From: Nitrospina sp.
Lineage (GTDB): Bacteria > Nitrospinota > Nitrospinia > Nitrospinales > JACRGP01
Assembly: GCA_024648695.1 (NCBI GenBank)
Contig: JACAVV010000014.1
Span: forward strand, 1-64,000
Direction: 5' to 3'
DNA length: 64,000 bases
In this document: piece after piece, positions 35,814-44,198 of the stretch
Numbering within the stretch: the first letter of the stretch is position 1
Layout: every line of letters starts with the position of its first letter
Notes under the pieces: generated by a model
Seen by the model: only the letters and a program-made list of their open reading frames with translations
Databases searched by the model: none
What the model was told of the DNA's origin: nothing
Program-made: the position numbers and the translations under genes

Positions 35814-37688
35814 TTAAACCTTAAATTTATTAACCGCTGGCTGTAATCCTGTAGAAATAATCCGGGTCATTTCCTGAGTGGTGGCAGATTGCTCCTCAAC
35901 CGCACTAGCGATGGTATTGGTGTAATCATTTGTTTGGTTGATGATGGTTGTTATTTGGTCGATTGCCTCAACAGAGTTTTGGGTGTCATTTTGAATCATT
36001 TCAATCTTCTTGCCAATTTCCTCTGTCGCCTTGGCCGTTTGGCCGGCCAGGGTTTTAACCTCATTGGCAACCACCGCAAATCCCTTTCCAGCCTCTCCCG
36101 CTCTTGCGGCTTCAATGGTTGCATTCAAAGCCAATAAATTGGTTTGTTCAGCGATGGAGGTAATGACCTTGATAACCTCTCCAATTTCAACCGAGCTTTC
36201 TCCTAATTTGTTTATCATCTGATTGGTTTCAGTGGCAACACTTACCGCCTGATTGGAAACCTTTGCGGCTTGGGTAGAACTCTTGGCAATTTCTGAAATG
36301 CTGGCTGTCATTTCCTCGGAGGCCGCAGACAAACTTCCCGCCTGCTCCGCGATGGATGAAATAGCGACCTTCAGGTTATCCAGAAATTGTGTCAGTCCTT
36401 CCCCGATCTGGCCGGCATCATCGGTTCCTGAAACATCCAGAGCCCTGGTTAAATCTCCCTCGCTCGCGGATTTAACAGTTTCCAGGATACTGGCAACCTT
36501 CAAGACCTTTTCGGTAATATCCGTTGCAAATTTAACGACTTTAAAGGGTTTGCCCTGGAGGTCAAAAATGGGATTATAGGTGGCTTGAATCCATATCTCT
36601 TTTCCTCCCTTGCCCAGACGTTTGTATTCGCCGGTGTCAAATTCGCCTAGATTGAGTTTTTCCCAAAACTGTTGATATTCAGAACTGTTCGCATACGAAG
36701 GCTCGCAAAACATTCGGTGGTGTTCGCCCTGAATTTCGTCCAATCGGTATCCCAGTCCATTCAGGAAGTTATCGTTTGCAGTAATAATTGTTCCATCCAT
36801 ATTGAACTCAATCACCGCCTGGGATTTGCCAATGGCATCGATTTTACTTTGAAACTCGGCTTCGGCGATTTTTTGCGGTGTTTTATCCGCCGCATATTTA
36901 ACCACTTTATACGGGGTTTCATTTAAATCAAAAAGGGGGTTATACGTGGCTCGTATCCAGATTTCCTTGCCGTTTTTTCCTATTCGCTTATATTCTCCAG
37001 AATCGAATTTTCCGCGATTGAGCTTTTCCCAAAACGCTTCATAATCGGGGCTGGAAGCATATTCCGGTTCGCAAAACATACGATGATGTTTTCCCTGGAT
37101 CTCTTCCAAAGAATAACCCACGGTATTTAGAAAGTTTTCATTAGCCGTAATGATAGTGCCATCCATATTGAATTCGATCACCGCCTGGGATTTTCCAATA
37201 GCATCAATTTTACTTTGAAACTCCTGTTCGGCAATTTTTTGCGGTGTTTTATCGACGGCAAATTTTACCACTTTATAAGGAATCCCATTGGAATCGAAAA
37301 TAGGATTATACGTGGCTCGTATCCAGATTTCCTTGCCATTTTTTCCTAATCGTTTATATTCTCCAGAATCAAACTCTCCGCGATTGAGCTTTTCCCAAAA
37401 TTGCTGGTACTCTTGACTCCTCGCATAAGACTCTTCACAAAATATCCTGTGATGTTGTCCTGCAATTTCATTCAGGTTATAACCGACAGCATTGAGAAAA
37501 TTCTCATTTGCAGTAATGATGGTTCCATCCATATTAAATTCGATAACTGCCTGGGATTTATTTATTGCTTCAAGCTTTGCCAATGTCTCCAGATTGGAGT
37601 GACCATTACTATTTGACTTTTTGAACAGTCTAAATAGTCCCTTGGAATTATTGCCATTTTTTCCCCCAACCTTGTCTTTGACTAGCAT
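35814..37688 (-). CDS. Soluble chemoreceptor (MCP) with three tandem PAS domains
   Basis: A 624-residue protein with no membrane segment. The start at 37688 is chosen because AGGAG lies six bases upstream; the longer frame lacks an RBS. Three near-identical PAS domains begin at residues about 45, 167 and 289 (each with [13 protein letters not shown] and a HHR(I/M)FCE motif), exactly 122 residues apart. A signalling domain follows (about 440-624) with the hairpin tip [21 protein letters not shown]. Cytoplasmic PAS receptors sense internal redox, oxygen or ligand signals and control the CheA kinase. No other chemotaxis gene is nearby. Confidence 0.92.
   Translation of the reverse strand: MLVKDKVGGKNGNNSKGLFRLFKKSNSNGHSNLETLAKLEAINKSQAVIEFNMDGTIITANENFLNAVGYNLNEIAGQHHRIFCEESYARSQEYQQFWEKLNRGEFDSGEYKRLGKNGKEIWIRATYNPIFDSNGIPYKVVKFAVDKTPQKIAEQEFQSKIDAIGKSQAVIEFNMDGTIITANENFLNTVGYSLEEIQGKHHRMFCEPEYASSPDYEAFWEKLNRGKFDSGEYKRIGKNGKEIWIRATYNPLFDLNETPYKVVKYAADKTPQKIAEAEFQSKIDAIGKSQAVIEFNMDGTIITANDNFLNGLGYRLDEIQGEHHRMFCEPSYANSSEYQQFWEKLNLGEFDTGEYKRLGKGGKEIWIQATYNPIFDLQGKPFKVVKFATDITEKVLKVASILETVKSASEGDLTRALDVSGTDDAGQIGEGLTQFLDNLKVAISSIAEQAGSLSAASEEMTASISEIAKSSTQAAKVSNQAVSVATETNQMINKLGESSVEIGEVIKVITSIAEQTNLLALNATIEAARAGEAGKGFAVVANEVKTLAGQTAKATEEIGKKIEMIQNDTQNSVEAIDQITTIINQTNDYTNTIASAVEEQSATTQEMTRIISTGLQPAVNKFKV
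36510..37556 (-). repeat. Three direct 366-bp repeats coding for the PAS domains
   Basis: The PAS-coding DNA is made of three units 366 bp long. The encoded copies share most residues, including [15 protein letters not shown] and [13 protein letters not shown], and have diverged mainly at surface positions. This indicates tandem duplication within the gene, recent enough for recombination between copies to be possible. Confidence 0.85.
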
Positions 37689-37954
37689 TTGTTGCTCCTG
37701 GTTTAGTTCAATTTGGATCATAAAACCGATGATATTGCATTCCAATTAAATTACCCTGAGAAATAGTGTAATTTTAAAAAGCTTAAAAATATTCAAATAG
37801 GCTTCAAATTGGAGCTTGGAGTATTAAAATACACATTGCGAGATAGATTGGTTTACACTGTCTATTAATTTAAATAAAACAGTATGTTTGATGTGGGTCA
37901 ATAAATCACTCCTCATTAGATATGCATTTTTTTTTTCTTAACCAGAGTTATGGA

Positions 37955-38184
37955 TCAATGCCGTTAAGTTTAGAAACAAACTACTTCGTAGGATGAAAGG
38001 AACCTTCTCTCCTCACCGCAGTAGTGGGCCGGGGTGAAGCCGTGAAAAGCCCGGCAATTCCCCATAAACATTTTAAGGAAGGGCAGGGGATTTGGGGACA
38101 AAGACCCACCTAATAGAGTTCTTTTATTAAATTTTCAGCATTTATTGAATGGTCCAAGTTGGTTTCTTAACTTAACGGCATTGA
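37955..38184. repeat. Inverted repeat of 23 bp spanning 184 bp
   Basis: The left arm (37955-37977, starting TCAATGCCGTTAAG) and the right arm (38162-38184, ending AACGGCATTGA) are inverted copies with one mismatch. The 184-bp interior includes the apparent 5' part of the group II intron. No target duplication is seen on the flanks. It could be a miniature element, an inversion scar or a stem of intron RNA. Confidence 0.7.
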
Positions 38185-38591
38185 CCGTACGCAGTAATTA
38201 TTTGTTATCTGGCGGGTTGAAGTCCCGTCCGAGGAGTTGTCCGTTCGCCTCGGTAGTACCCGGGAGCGGGGTCCGAGTAATCGGGGGTCGTAAGTTCCCA
38301 ACGGGCAAAGATGGAGGCCGCAACGCAAGTGAGCCTGGATGTAGCCTCGTTACTTTATTGAAGATGCCGACCCAATGGTCATGTGGGGAAGGCCGTCGCA
38401 AAAACGTTTTGATAACGGAAACGGCGTTCTCGGTCTTCCGGGGTAGCAAGGGTGGCATGTAACGGAAGGTAGCAAGCCCAATGCTGGAGGCCCTGCCCAG
38501 TGAAACGAGAGGCGTTTCAATGCTGGCGTATAAGGCAACGAAGTCGCCAGAGGCTGTGCAGGGATTCGGAGGGGTTTATAGTACCGCTTGA

Positions 38592-38747
38592 GGAGAAGGA
38601 TGGTTATCCCATCTACGCAGGCGGCATAAGATCAGAACCAGGAGGGAAGGGCTCCGCAGATTCAATCCAAAAGTTTTGTACGAAGAATACGGTTTGTTCA
38701 AAGTGCCGACAACAGCAGGCTGGACGAAGGCGCATGCCTCCACATGA
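38592..38747 (+). pseudogene. Remnant of the intron maturase C-terminus
   Basis: A 51-codon open frame between a TGA at 38589 and a TGA at 38745. It reads LRRRHKIRTRREGLRRFN, then VLYEEYGLFKVPTTAGWTKA. A basic RRRHK stretch followed by a Tyr-Phe-x-Glu-x-Gly-Leu ending is characteristic of the C-terminal end of group II intron reverse transcriptases. The reverse transcriptase and maturase body (about 400 codons) is missing, so an internal deletion has occurred. Confidence 0.6.
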
Positions 38748-38758
38748 AGAACATCGGA

Positions 38759-38826
38759 AAGCGTAGTGCGTGAAAACCGCACGCTACGTTTAATGAAGGA
38801 GGGCCAGAAACGGTCCTCTACTCTAC
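38759..38826 (+). ncRNA. Group II intron domains V and VI
   Basis: Domain V: AAGCGTAG (38759-38766) pairs with CTACGTTT (38784-38791); the catalytic AGC triad is at 38760-38762, the CG bulge at 38782-38783, and the upper stem TGCG/CGCA is closed by a GAAA-type loop. Domain VI: GAGGGCC (38799-38805) pairs with GGTCCTC (38112-like arm at 38812-38818), followed by TACTCTAC, a typical 3' intron end. Confidence 0.8.
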
Positions 38827-38848
38827 CAAAATGGAGATTGAGATTTAC

Positions 38849-38895
38849 AAAGGGTACCTTTAAACATACAGGTTTAGAGGTACCCTTTGTTTTTT
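38849..38895 (+). terminator. Terminator after the intron
   Basis: An almost perfect 17-bp stem (AAAGGGTACCTTTAAAC at 38849-38865 with GTTTAGAGGTACCCTTT at 38872-38888) followed by T residues on the plus strand. It would end plus-strand transcription coming through the intron. Confidence 0.8.
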
Positions 38896-38922
38896 AACAC
38901 GTGAATCCGATTTTCAGGGAAG

Positions 38923-39726
38923 TCAGTATCCACGCCCTGCCATGCATTGAGCGTAAGCGTTGTCATAGTCCTGACTCGCTCCTAAAGTATTAGCCGTTGC
39001 ACCCGTGAATCCACCTGCGGCGGCTCCAATGGCCGCTCCTTTGCCAGGGTTACCCGCCGCGGCACCTATTGCCGCTCCAGCGGCGGCTCCAAGAGCTCCA
39101 CCAAAGATACCCCCTTCAACGGTTTTTCCGAATCCCGGTCCGCCATCGGAAGCTCTTAAAGCAAGATAACGGCAGGTGCGGTCATCTTCGCCCCAGGTGG
39201 AGGATTGAGGATACACTTGGACGGTATTCTCCGGAACAGCTGGTGCGGGAACGCTGGGCACCGGTACATATTGCTTTTGAGGAACATAAACTACCGGCGG
39301 CGGGGGCGGCGGAACGACATAATATCCAACCCAGGGCCGCGGCCGATAATAATAGCTCCTGGGCCCCCAATAGCCTCGGTAATTAAAGCCCCAACCCCCT
39401 CGATAACCGCGGTGACCACGATACCCGCGTCCCCAATGCCTGTGCCTTTTATGGCCACGGCCCCAACTCTTGCCTCGCCCATGACCACGGCCTTTACCGC
39501 CTTTCCGGTATCTTTTGCGGTCAGCCACTTGCAGGGTTTCACCTTCTTCCTTCACCAGACCCTGGGATATGGTCAAATCCATTCCCGAAAGGATGCTGGA
39601 ATAGGACTGGATTCCCGACGACGGGACCAGAGACTTTAATGGTAAACTTCTCGGTTCGATATTTGCCAATGCGTTGCCCGCCCATAAACTCAACAGGGCT
39701 GAGACTAAAATGATTCGGGAATTCAT
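38923..39726 (-). CDS. Secreted Arg/His/Gly-rich protein with glycine-zipper domain
   Basis: A 267-residue protein with a signal peptide (1-21, ending NALANIE) and an RBS AAAGGAA. Residues about 70-130 are extremely basic and rich in Gly, Arg, His, Trp and Tyr (RGHGRGKSWGRGHKRHRHWG), then comes a proline run (six prolines), a Val/Pro-rich stretch, and a C-terminal glycine-zipper region (GGALGAAAGAAIGAAAGNPG). Glycine zippers of this type insert into the outer membrane; the His-rich part could bind metal or polyanions. It lies downstream of the ECF sigma operon on the same strand, 84 bases after the Spy-like gene. Confidence 0.7.
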   Translation of the reverse strand: MNSRIILVSALLSLWAGNALANIEPRSLPLKSLVPSSGIQSYSSILSGMDLTISQGLVKEEGETLQVADRKRYRKGGKGRGHGRGKSWGRGHKRHRHWGRGYRGHRGYRGGWGFNYRGYWGPRSYYYRPRPWVGYYVVPPPPPPVVYVPQKQYVPVPSVPAPAVPENTVQVYPQSSTWGEDDRTCRYLALRASDGGPGFGKTVEGGIFGGALGAAAGAAIGAAAGNPGKGAAIGAAAGGFTGATANTLGASQDYDNAYAQCMAGRGY

Positions 39727-39810
39727 GTCATGTTCCTTTCAATGCCTTTACTGCCTTAAATTAGAGACCCTCGTTTCCCATAAATTAAAGTGACATACCA
39801 GCGGAATTTC

Positions 39811-40242
39811 TTAATGGGGTCGATTCCGGTTTTCCCCATCATCTTCCAGGTTTCCGCGTCTTTTTTTCCATAGTTCCTTCATGCGCTCGAAAAAGCGGTC
39901 TGCTTTTTCTATTTGATCTTCTTTTAAAACCGCTTTAATGGCTGAAATGCGTTCCTCTCTCATTTTCATTAATTGCGGTCGAAGGGTTTGCTTGATTTCC
40001 CTGAATTGAATGTGCGATTGCTTCATAATCTCTTCCACTTTTTGCATTTGTTCAGTGGAGAGGTCCAGGGCTTTTGTCATTTTCTTGAGAAAATAAGCCC
40101 GCCGGGCTTCGCGTCCCCCTTCCATAAACTCCTTTAAGCTTTGTTTCATATAGATCCCGGTTGCCAGAGATCCCGCTCCCGCTCCAAGAAGGAAAATCAC
40201 GAAAATTCCTATTCCCATTTTCCAACGTTCTCTAGTTACCAT
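39811..40242 (-). CDS. Spy/CpxP-like periplasmic stress protein, membrane-anchored
   Basis: A 143-residue protein with an N-terminal anchor (residues 9-30) and a mainly helical, highly charged periplasmic part. The motif ALDLSTEQMQKVEEI resembles the LTxxQ motif of Spy/CpxP proteins and of periplasmic heavy-metal sensors (CnrX-like). Such proteins sense envelope stress or metal and control an adjacent sigma factor. It is separated by two bases from the small membrane protein that follows the ECF sigma gene, supporting a sensor role. Confidence 0.72.
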   Translation of the reverse strand: MVTRERWKMGIGIFVIFLLGAGAGSLATGIYMKQSLKEFMEGGREARRAYFLKKMTKALDLSTEQMQKVEEIMKQSHIQFREIKQTLRPQLMKMREERISAIKAVLKEDQIEKADRFFERMKELWKKRRGNLEDDGENRNRPH

Positions 40243-40244
40243 TT

Positions 40245-40568
40245 TTAAAACCCAAAAGTATCGTTAACCGTTTCTTCAACGGGATCCTCAAACAGCATCC
40301 ACGCCATTTCCATTTCGGGATCGACCCCCATTTGCAGGGACCAGGTAGACAACACCAAAAGCAAAGCGGCTGTGGTCATCGCGAATTTCCAAACCAGCGC
40401 GTTCCATTCCGACAGCCAGGAAAAGGAGGACGCAGAGGCCGGAAGGTTCCGGATGGTTCTCATCGCGTCCCATTTCCAGACGGTACCCACGTCCACTTGT
40501 TCTTTATCGAAATGCGCTTTTTTCAGTGCCTTTTGCAGGCGATTCAATTCTTGGTCAGAAAACGACAT
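40245..40568 (-). CDS. Small single-helix membrane protein, probable anti-sigma factor
   Basis: A 107-residue protein with a cytoplasmic N-terminus (residues 1-55), one membrane helix (about 58-78, FAMTTAALLLVLSTW) and an acidic periplasmic tail. Anti-sigma factors of ECF sigmas usually follow the sigma gene and have this layout. The zinc-binding HxxxCxxC motif is absent, so it is not a ZAS-type anti-sigma. It lies three bases after the sigma gene and two bases before the Spy-like gene. The assignment rests on position. Confidence 0.6.
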   Translation of the reverse strand: MSFSDQELNRLQKALKKAHFDKEQVDVGTVWKWDAMRTIRNLPASASSFSWLSEWNALVWKFAMTTAALLLVLSTWSLQMGVDPEMEMAWMLFEDPVEETVNDTFGF

Positions 40569-40571
40569 CGT

Positions 40572-41168
40572 TCAGTTTCCTCGTTCCATGATCGTTCGTA
40601 ATTTTTTTTCCAGTTTCTTACGCGCGCGAAAGGACCGGACTTTCACATTGGCAACCGACCAGCCCAACAATTCCGCGGCTTCTTTTCCGGATAACTCCTG
40701 CAGGTAAACCAGTTCGATGACCATTCGGTCTTCTGCTGACAAATCCGCCAACACCCATTCCAGAACTTCCTGTGCCTCTTTTTGTGAGGACCTGTCCGAG
40801 ATAGAATGGAGTGGATTGTCGCTGACTGAGTTTTCCAACCACATACGGTGGGATTCGGGCAGGGTGCTCATAGGAGTTTCCCGGTTTCGATAATGCTTTC
40901 GCCAGTAGTCGTAACTGGTCCGCACCGAAATAACCGACAGCCAATGGGGAAATTCGCTTTGCCCCTTGAAATTTTTTAACGATTGATACGCTCTCACAAA
41001 AACCTCCTGCGCGGTTTCTTCTATTTGATCCGGTGGCAAGTGTTTTTTCAAAACCATTAGCACCAGGCCGGCATAACGGTCCATCAAAACCTCAAAAATT
41101 TCCGTTTCGCCTTTCAGGACCCTTTCAATGATAACCAGATCGGGAATGTTGTCCTTTTCGTTTTCCAT
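40572..41168 (-). CDS. ECF (RpoE-type) RNA polymerase sigma factor
   Basis: A 198-residue sigma factor starting at the ATG at 41168 (AAGGAT upstream; the longer frame starts at a TTG). Region 2 is at residues 15-85: EIFEVLMDRYAGLVLMVLKK and EETAQEVFVRAYQSLKNFKG, with FPHWLSVISVRTSYDYWRK. Region 4 is in the C-terminus: LSAEDRMVIELVYLQELSGKEAAELLGWSVANVKVRSFRARKKL. A possible ECF-like -35 (TGTAACCC) sits on the minus strand near 41265, upstream of the gene, so it may be autoregulated. Confidence 0.9.
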   Translation of the reverse strand: MENEKDNIPDLVIIERVLKGETEIFEVLMDRYAGLVLMVLKKHLPPDQIEETAQEVFVRAYQSLKNFKGQSEFPHWLSVISVRTSYDYWRKHYRNRETPMSTLPESHRMWLENSVSDNPLHSISDRSSQKEAQEVLEWVLADLSAEDRMVIELVYLQELSGKEAAELLGWSVANVKVRSFRARKKLEKKLRTIMERGN

Positions 41169-41297
41169 ATCCTTGTTAGGGGACCCTTTATTTTGCTCGA
41201 ATGCCAAAAAGTTAGAGTCCTCTGAGTCCTGTTAAATAAAGTCGGGGATCCTGATACACGGGTTACAAATAATTTCAATTTTTTTAGAGTTTCTTGA

Positions 41298-41744
41298 TTA
41301 AAATTTTTTAATCAATAAAATGCCTGTGGCCAGCAGGACTAATCCAAGAACCCTTCCCGAAGAAAGCTCGTGAACCGGAAACCCCAGCCAGCCAAAATGA
41401 TCAAAAACCAGGGAAGCCGTCAGTTGCCCGGCAATGATTAAGGAAATCAAAGTCGCGGCCCCCAGTTTGGGGGCGCAAATGATGGACGCCCAAACCAGAA
41501 TCGCGCCGCACAATCCTCCCAGCCACAATCCGGGAGGAATCTCACCAAAAACTCCCACTTTGGGCCAGTGGGTCCGGGAAAATACAAGAGTTAAAACTAG
41601 CGCCAGGGTACCGACACTGAAAGAAATCAAAGCCGCGCTGAGTGAACTTCCTGTCCTTTGAGCCAGGCTAGTATTAATTCCGGCTTGCAAAGGAACCAGA
41701 ACTCCCGCCGCCAGGGCACAGGCCATATAAATAGTTATTGTCAT
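41298..41744 (-). CDS. DMT-superfamily YdcZ-like membrane protein (DUF606)
   Basis: A 148-residue protein with about five membrane helices from the ATG at 41744 (AGAGGAG upstream). The N-terminal AAGVLVPLQAGINTSLAQRTGSSLSAALISF and the terminal GRVLGLVLLATGILLIKKF are typical of the DMT YdcZ family. Members usually act as homo- or heterodimers in small-molecule or drug export. Substrate is unknown. Confidence 0.85.
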   Translation of the reverse strand: MTITIYMACALAAGVLVPLQAGINTSLAQRTGSSLSAALISFSVGTLALVLTLVFSRTHWPKVGVFGEIPPGLWLGGLCGAILVWASIICAPKLGAATLISLIIAGQLTASLVFDHFGWLGFPVHELSSGRVLGLVLLATGILLIKKF

Positions 41745-41894
41745 ATGTCTCCTCTTATCGAAATTGTCTTTGAGCAAGGCAAATTACCAACTCAAAGGAT
41801 TTTTACTGGAACTTCGCTTTTTAGTGTAAACTACCACGCGAAAAAAGGCTAAGCGACACCCTGTACAAAAAAAAATAATCTTGGAGACGAAACG

Positions 41895-42074
41895 ATGAAG
41901 AAACTGATTATAGTGTTCCTGGCAGTAGGTTTCTTGGGATGCGCAACTGAAGGTACCCAAAGTGCAAGCGACGAGCCGAACTCCCTGGATTGTAAAGACA
42001 AGGCCCAGATTGAAGCGGCGGGAAACAACATGAAATACCGGCAGGTGTTTAATGATTGTATGGCGGGTAAATAA
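41895..42074 (+). CDS. Small lipoprotein (59 residues)
   Basis: A short gene, too short for common ORF filters. The signal MKKLIIVFLAVGFLGCATEG has the lipobox LGC, so it is lipid-anchored at C16. The mature part has a cysteine pair (LDCKDKAQ and NDCMAGK), spaced to form a disulfide. GGAGACGA upstream is a fair RBS. No family is recognised. It lies between the DMT and CDF transporter genes. Confidence 0.7.
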   Translation: MKKLIIVFLAVGFLGCATEGTQSASDEPNSLDCKDKAQIEAAGNNMKYRQVFNDCMAGK

Positions 42075-42178
42075 AAGAATTCCTCCCCCTATGGGGCTTT
42101 ACTCGTTTGGGTTCAATGGGCAAAGCCCCTACCATTCCTTTAAGCAATCTTTAAACAATCCCAGAGAAAACAATACCA

Positions 42179-43120
42179 ATGGCTTCCTCATCCTCGAAAA
42201 AAGTAATATTCGCCGCACTAGCCGGAAACAGCCTGATATCCATCACCAAATTTGTCGCGGCCTTTTATACCAACAGTTCCGCAATGTTGAGTGAAGCCAT
42301 CCACTCCGTAGTCGATACCGGCAACCAGGGCTTATTGCTTTATGGACTGAAGTGTTCCAAAAGGCCCGCAGACAAAAAGCATCCTTTTGGGTATGGCATG
42401 GAACTTTATTTCTGGAGTTTTGTAGTCGCCATTCTCATTTTTGGCCTGGGAGCGGGGATCTCCATTTACGAAGGCATTCATAAAATAGCCGAACCCATAC
42501 CGATAATAGATCCCCATATCAACTATATAGTCCTTGGCTTGGCCGTTGTTTTTGAATCCATCGCCTGCTCAGTGGCTTTAAAGGAATTTAATAAAAGTAA
42601 AGGGAGCATGGGGGTTTTCAAAGCCATCCGGGTCAGTAAAGATCCTGCTGTGTTTACCGTTTTATTTGAAGATTTTGCCGCCCTCGTAGGATTAATCGTT
42701 GCAGGAGTCACATTGTATTGCGCCGAACATTTTCATATGCCCGTATTGGATGGAGTGGGATCGGTCCTTATCGGTTTGATCCTTGCGACTACTGCCGCTT
42801 TATTGGCATTTGAATGCAAAGGACTCTTGATGGGAGAAGCGGCTGATGAGCGCGTTGTTTACGGCATCAAGCAAATATTGAAAGGAGAGTCCAATGTGCT
42901 CCATATCAACGAAGTGTTGACCATGCATATGGGGCCGGCAGACATCCTGTTGAACATCAGCCTCGATTTTGTAGATGGAATTTCTTCTCCCGAAGTAGAA
43001 AAGACCATTTCCAGAATGGAATCGAATATTAAAAACCAGTACCCTGAAATCAAACGCCTGTTTATAGAAGCGCAAAGCTTTTGGGGGCACCGCAAAAGTA
43101 CTCACCCGGATTCTGCCTGA
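42179..43120 (+). CDS. Cation diffusion facilitator (metal efflux)
   Basis: A 313-residue metal/proton antiporter. Six membrane helices are expected (residues about 10-30, 40-60, 75-95, 110-130, 155-175 and 185-205). Metal-site residues lie in AMLSEAIHSVVDTGNQGLLLYGLKCSKR (helix II, SxxHxxxDxxN pattern) and in the helix V region FEDFAALVGLIVAG. The cytoplasmic C-terminal domain (220-300) carries VLTMHMGPADILLNISLDF. This family exports zinc, iron or manganese; residues alone do not fix the metal. Confidence 0.88.
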   Translation: MASSSSKKVIFAALAGNSLISITKFVAAFYTNSSAMLSEAIHSVVDTGNQGLLLYGLKCSKRPADKKHPFGYGMELYFWSFVVAILIFGLGAGISIYEGIHKIAEPIPIIDPHINYIVLGLAVVFESIACSVALKEFNKSKGSMGVFKAIRVSKDPAVFTVLFEDFAALVGLIVAGVTLYCAEHFHMPVLDGVGSVLIGLILATTAALLAFECKGLLMGEAADERVVYGIKQILKGESNVLHINEVLTMHMGPADILLNISLDFVDGISSPEVEKTISRMESNIKNQYPEIKRLFIEAQSFWGHRKSTHPDSA

Positions 43121-43371
43121 GAGTTCAACGGGAACCCCAAAACCCATAATAAAATTTAAACGGGTTGGAAAGTTTCAAAAGTCCGCTCGACTTTGCTCTT
43201 TAATTTTCTGGAAAAAGCTTGGTGGATGTTGTATAAAGATAGAAATCAAATCAGATCAATTGAGAAACAAAAAACCGCAGGAAAAAGTAAAAAATCCTCT
43301 GCATGGATCATATGGATCCATTGATTTCATAATAATAAGCCCAAAAGATCTCCCATTTTTCTGGACCATTC

Positions 43372-43998
43372 ATGAAATTTAAAATCAAAAATACTCTTAT
43401 TGCTTTAGTCATTTTTATTGCCTTGACAGGTATTTGGGGCTGTTCGCAAAACGGTGAAACCGTTGCAAAATCGACCGTCTCCCAGGAAGATCTGGAAAAA
43501 GTGGAACTTCCATCACCCTTTGAGCGTCCCGTAGAAGGCTCCGCAACAAACACCCAGGCTCCGCCCAAACTGGAAGGTTCTGGATCCGATGTGAAGGATC
43601 ATCCGAATGTAGAAGAACAAAAGAAAATAGAGCGGGGAGTGATCGTTCCGGACGCGATCAAGGATAAGTGGAAAGCCGTTAAAATTATGGTTCGCAACAA
43701 AAAAGACGAGTCGCTGAACGAGATAAAGACCGTGACGTTAGGATCCAGCTTTGAGATAAAGGAAGGCGGTCTGAAGGTTACAGTGGGCGAATTCATGCCT
43801 AATTTTGTAATGACTCGAACCTCATACACCTCGATGAATAACCAATTAATCAATCCTGCAGTACAACTTTTAGTTGAAGAAAACGGAAAAATTCTTTATA
43901 AAGGCTGGTCATTTGCAAATTACCCGAATCTCTATGCATTCGAGCATGAAAAGATTGCCTTTCAATTGATGGATTATGTGCCTCAGGAAGTCTCCTGA
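43372..43998 (+). CDS. Lipoprotein with DUF2155-like domain
   Basis: A 208-residue protein. The lipobox is IWGCSQ at the end of a hydrophobic signal (residues 7-24). A linker with Pro/Thr/Glu follows. The C-terminal domain (about 100-205), with LNEIKTVTLGSSFEIKEGGLKVTVGE and LLVEENGKILYKGWSFANYP, resembles the DUF2155 family of envelope proteins. Function is unknown. A perfect 10-bp hairpin follows the stop codon, then two tRNA genes. Confidence 0.7.
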   Translation: MKFKIKNTLIALVIFIALTGIWGCSQNGETVAKSTVSQEDLEKVELPSPFERPVEGSATNTQAPPKLEGSGSDVKDHPNVEEQKKIERGVIVPDAIKDKWKAVKIMVRNKKDESLNEIKTVTLGSSFEIKEGGLKVTVGEFMPNFVMTRTSYTSMNNQLINPAVQLLVEENGKILYKGWSFANYPNLYAFEHEKIAFQLMDYVPQEVS

Positions 43999-44017
43999 AA
44001 AAATTCCAGAAATTAAT

Positions 44018-44042
44018 GTCATTTTCCCGAGCGGAAAATGAC
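44018..44042. terminator. Hairpin between the lipoprotein gene and tRNA-Arg
   Basis: Perfect 10-bp stem (GTCATTTTCC at 44018-44027 with GGAAAATGAC at 44033-44042) and a 5-base loop. There is no U-run, so it may be an RNA processing or stabilising structure rather than a true terminator. Confidence 0.55.
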
Positions 44043-44055
44043 GAAAACAAAATAT

Positions 44056-44132
44056 GCGCCCATAGCTCAGCTGGATAGAGCGACGGTTTGCGGAACCGTA
44101 GGTCGGAGGTTCGAGTCCTCTTGGGCGTACCA
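44056..44132 (+). tRNA. tRNA-Arg (anticodon GCG)
   Basis: A 77-base cloverleaf with acceptor GCGCCCA, D-arm GCTCAGCTGGATAGAGC, anticodon loop TTGCGGA (GCG, decoding CGC) and an encoded CCA. Most bacteria read CGC with an inosine-modified ACG anticodon instead, so GCG is unusual. The T-arm GGTTCGAGTCC is intact. Confidence 0.9.
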
Positions 44133-44198
44133 TTTTTTTTTTGAAAACCGCGTTTTGAGTCTTGACGATGTTAACCCCGGCATCGCTCACAGGACCCC

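Larger units (their letters stand above)
38024..38826 (+). mobile_element. Decayed group II intron (ribozyme kept, maturase mostly deleted)
   Basis: The region has the look of the domain I-III core of bacterial group II introns: GCGGGTTGAAGTCCCGTCC (from 38213), AGTACCCGGGAGCGGGGTCCG and AATCGGGGGTCGTAAG. Domain V and domain VI follow at the 3' end and are described separately. Between them only the last ~50 codons of the intron-encoded reverse transcriptase/maturase survive. The 5' boundary is a guess, placed at GTGGG at 38024; the 3' end near 38826 is firmer. Without a full maturase it could move only with help in trans. Confidence 0.75.

Noticed and set aside
38145-38766. Two plus-strand frames (105 and 88 codons) inside the intron
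   Set aside because: They read through conserved intron RNA elements in the wrong phase; the third, shorter frame at 38592-38747 fits a maturase tail instead.
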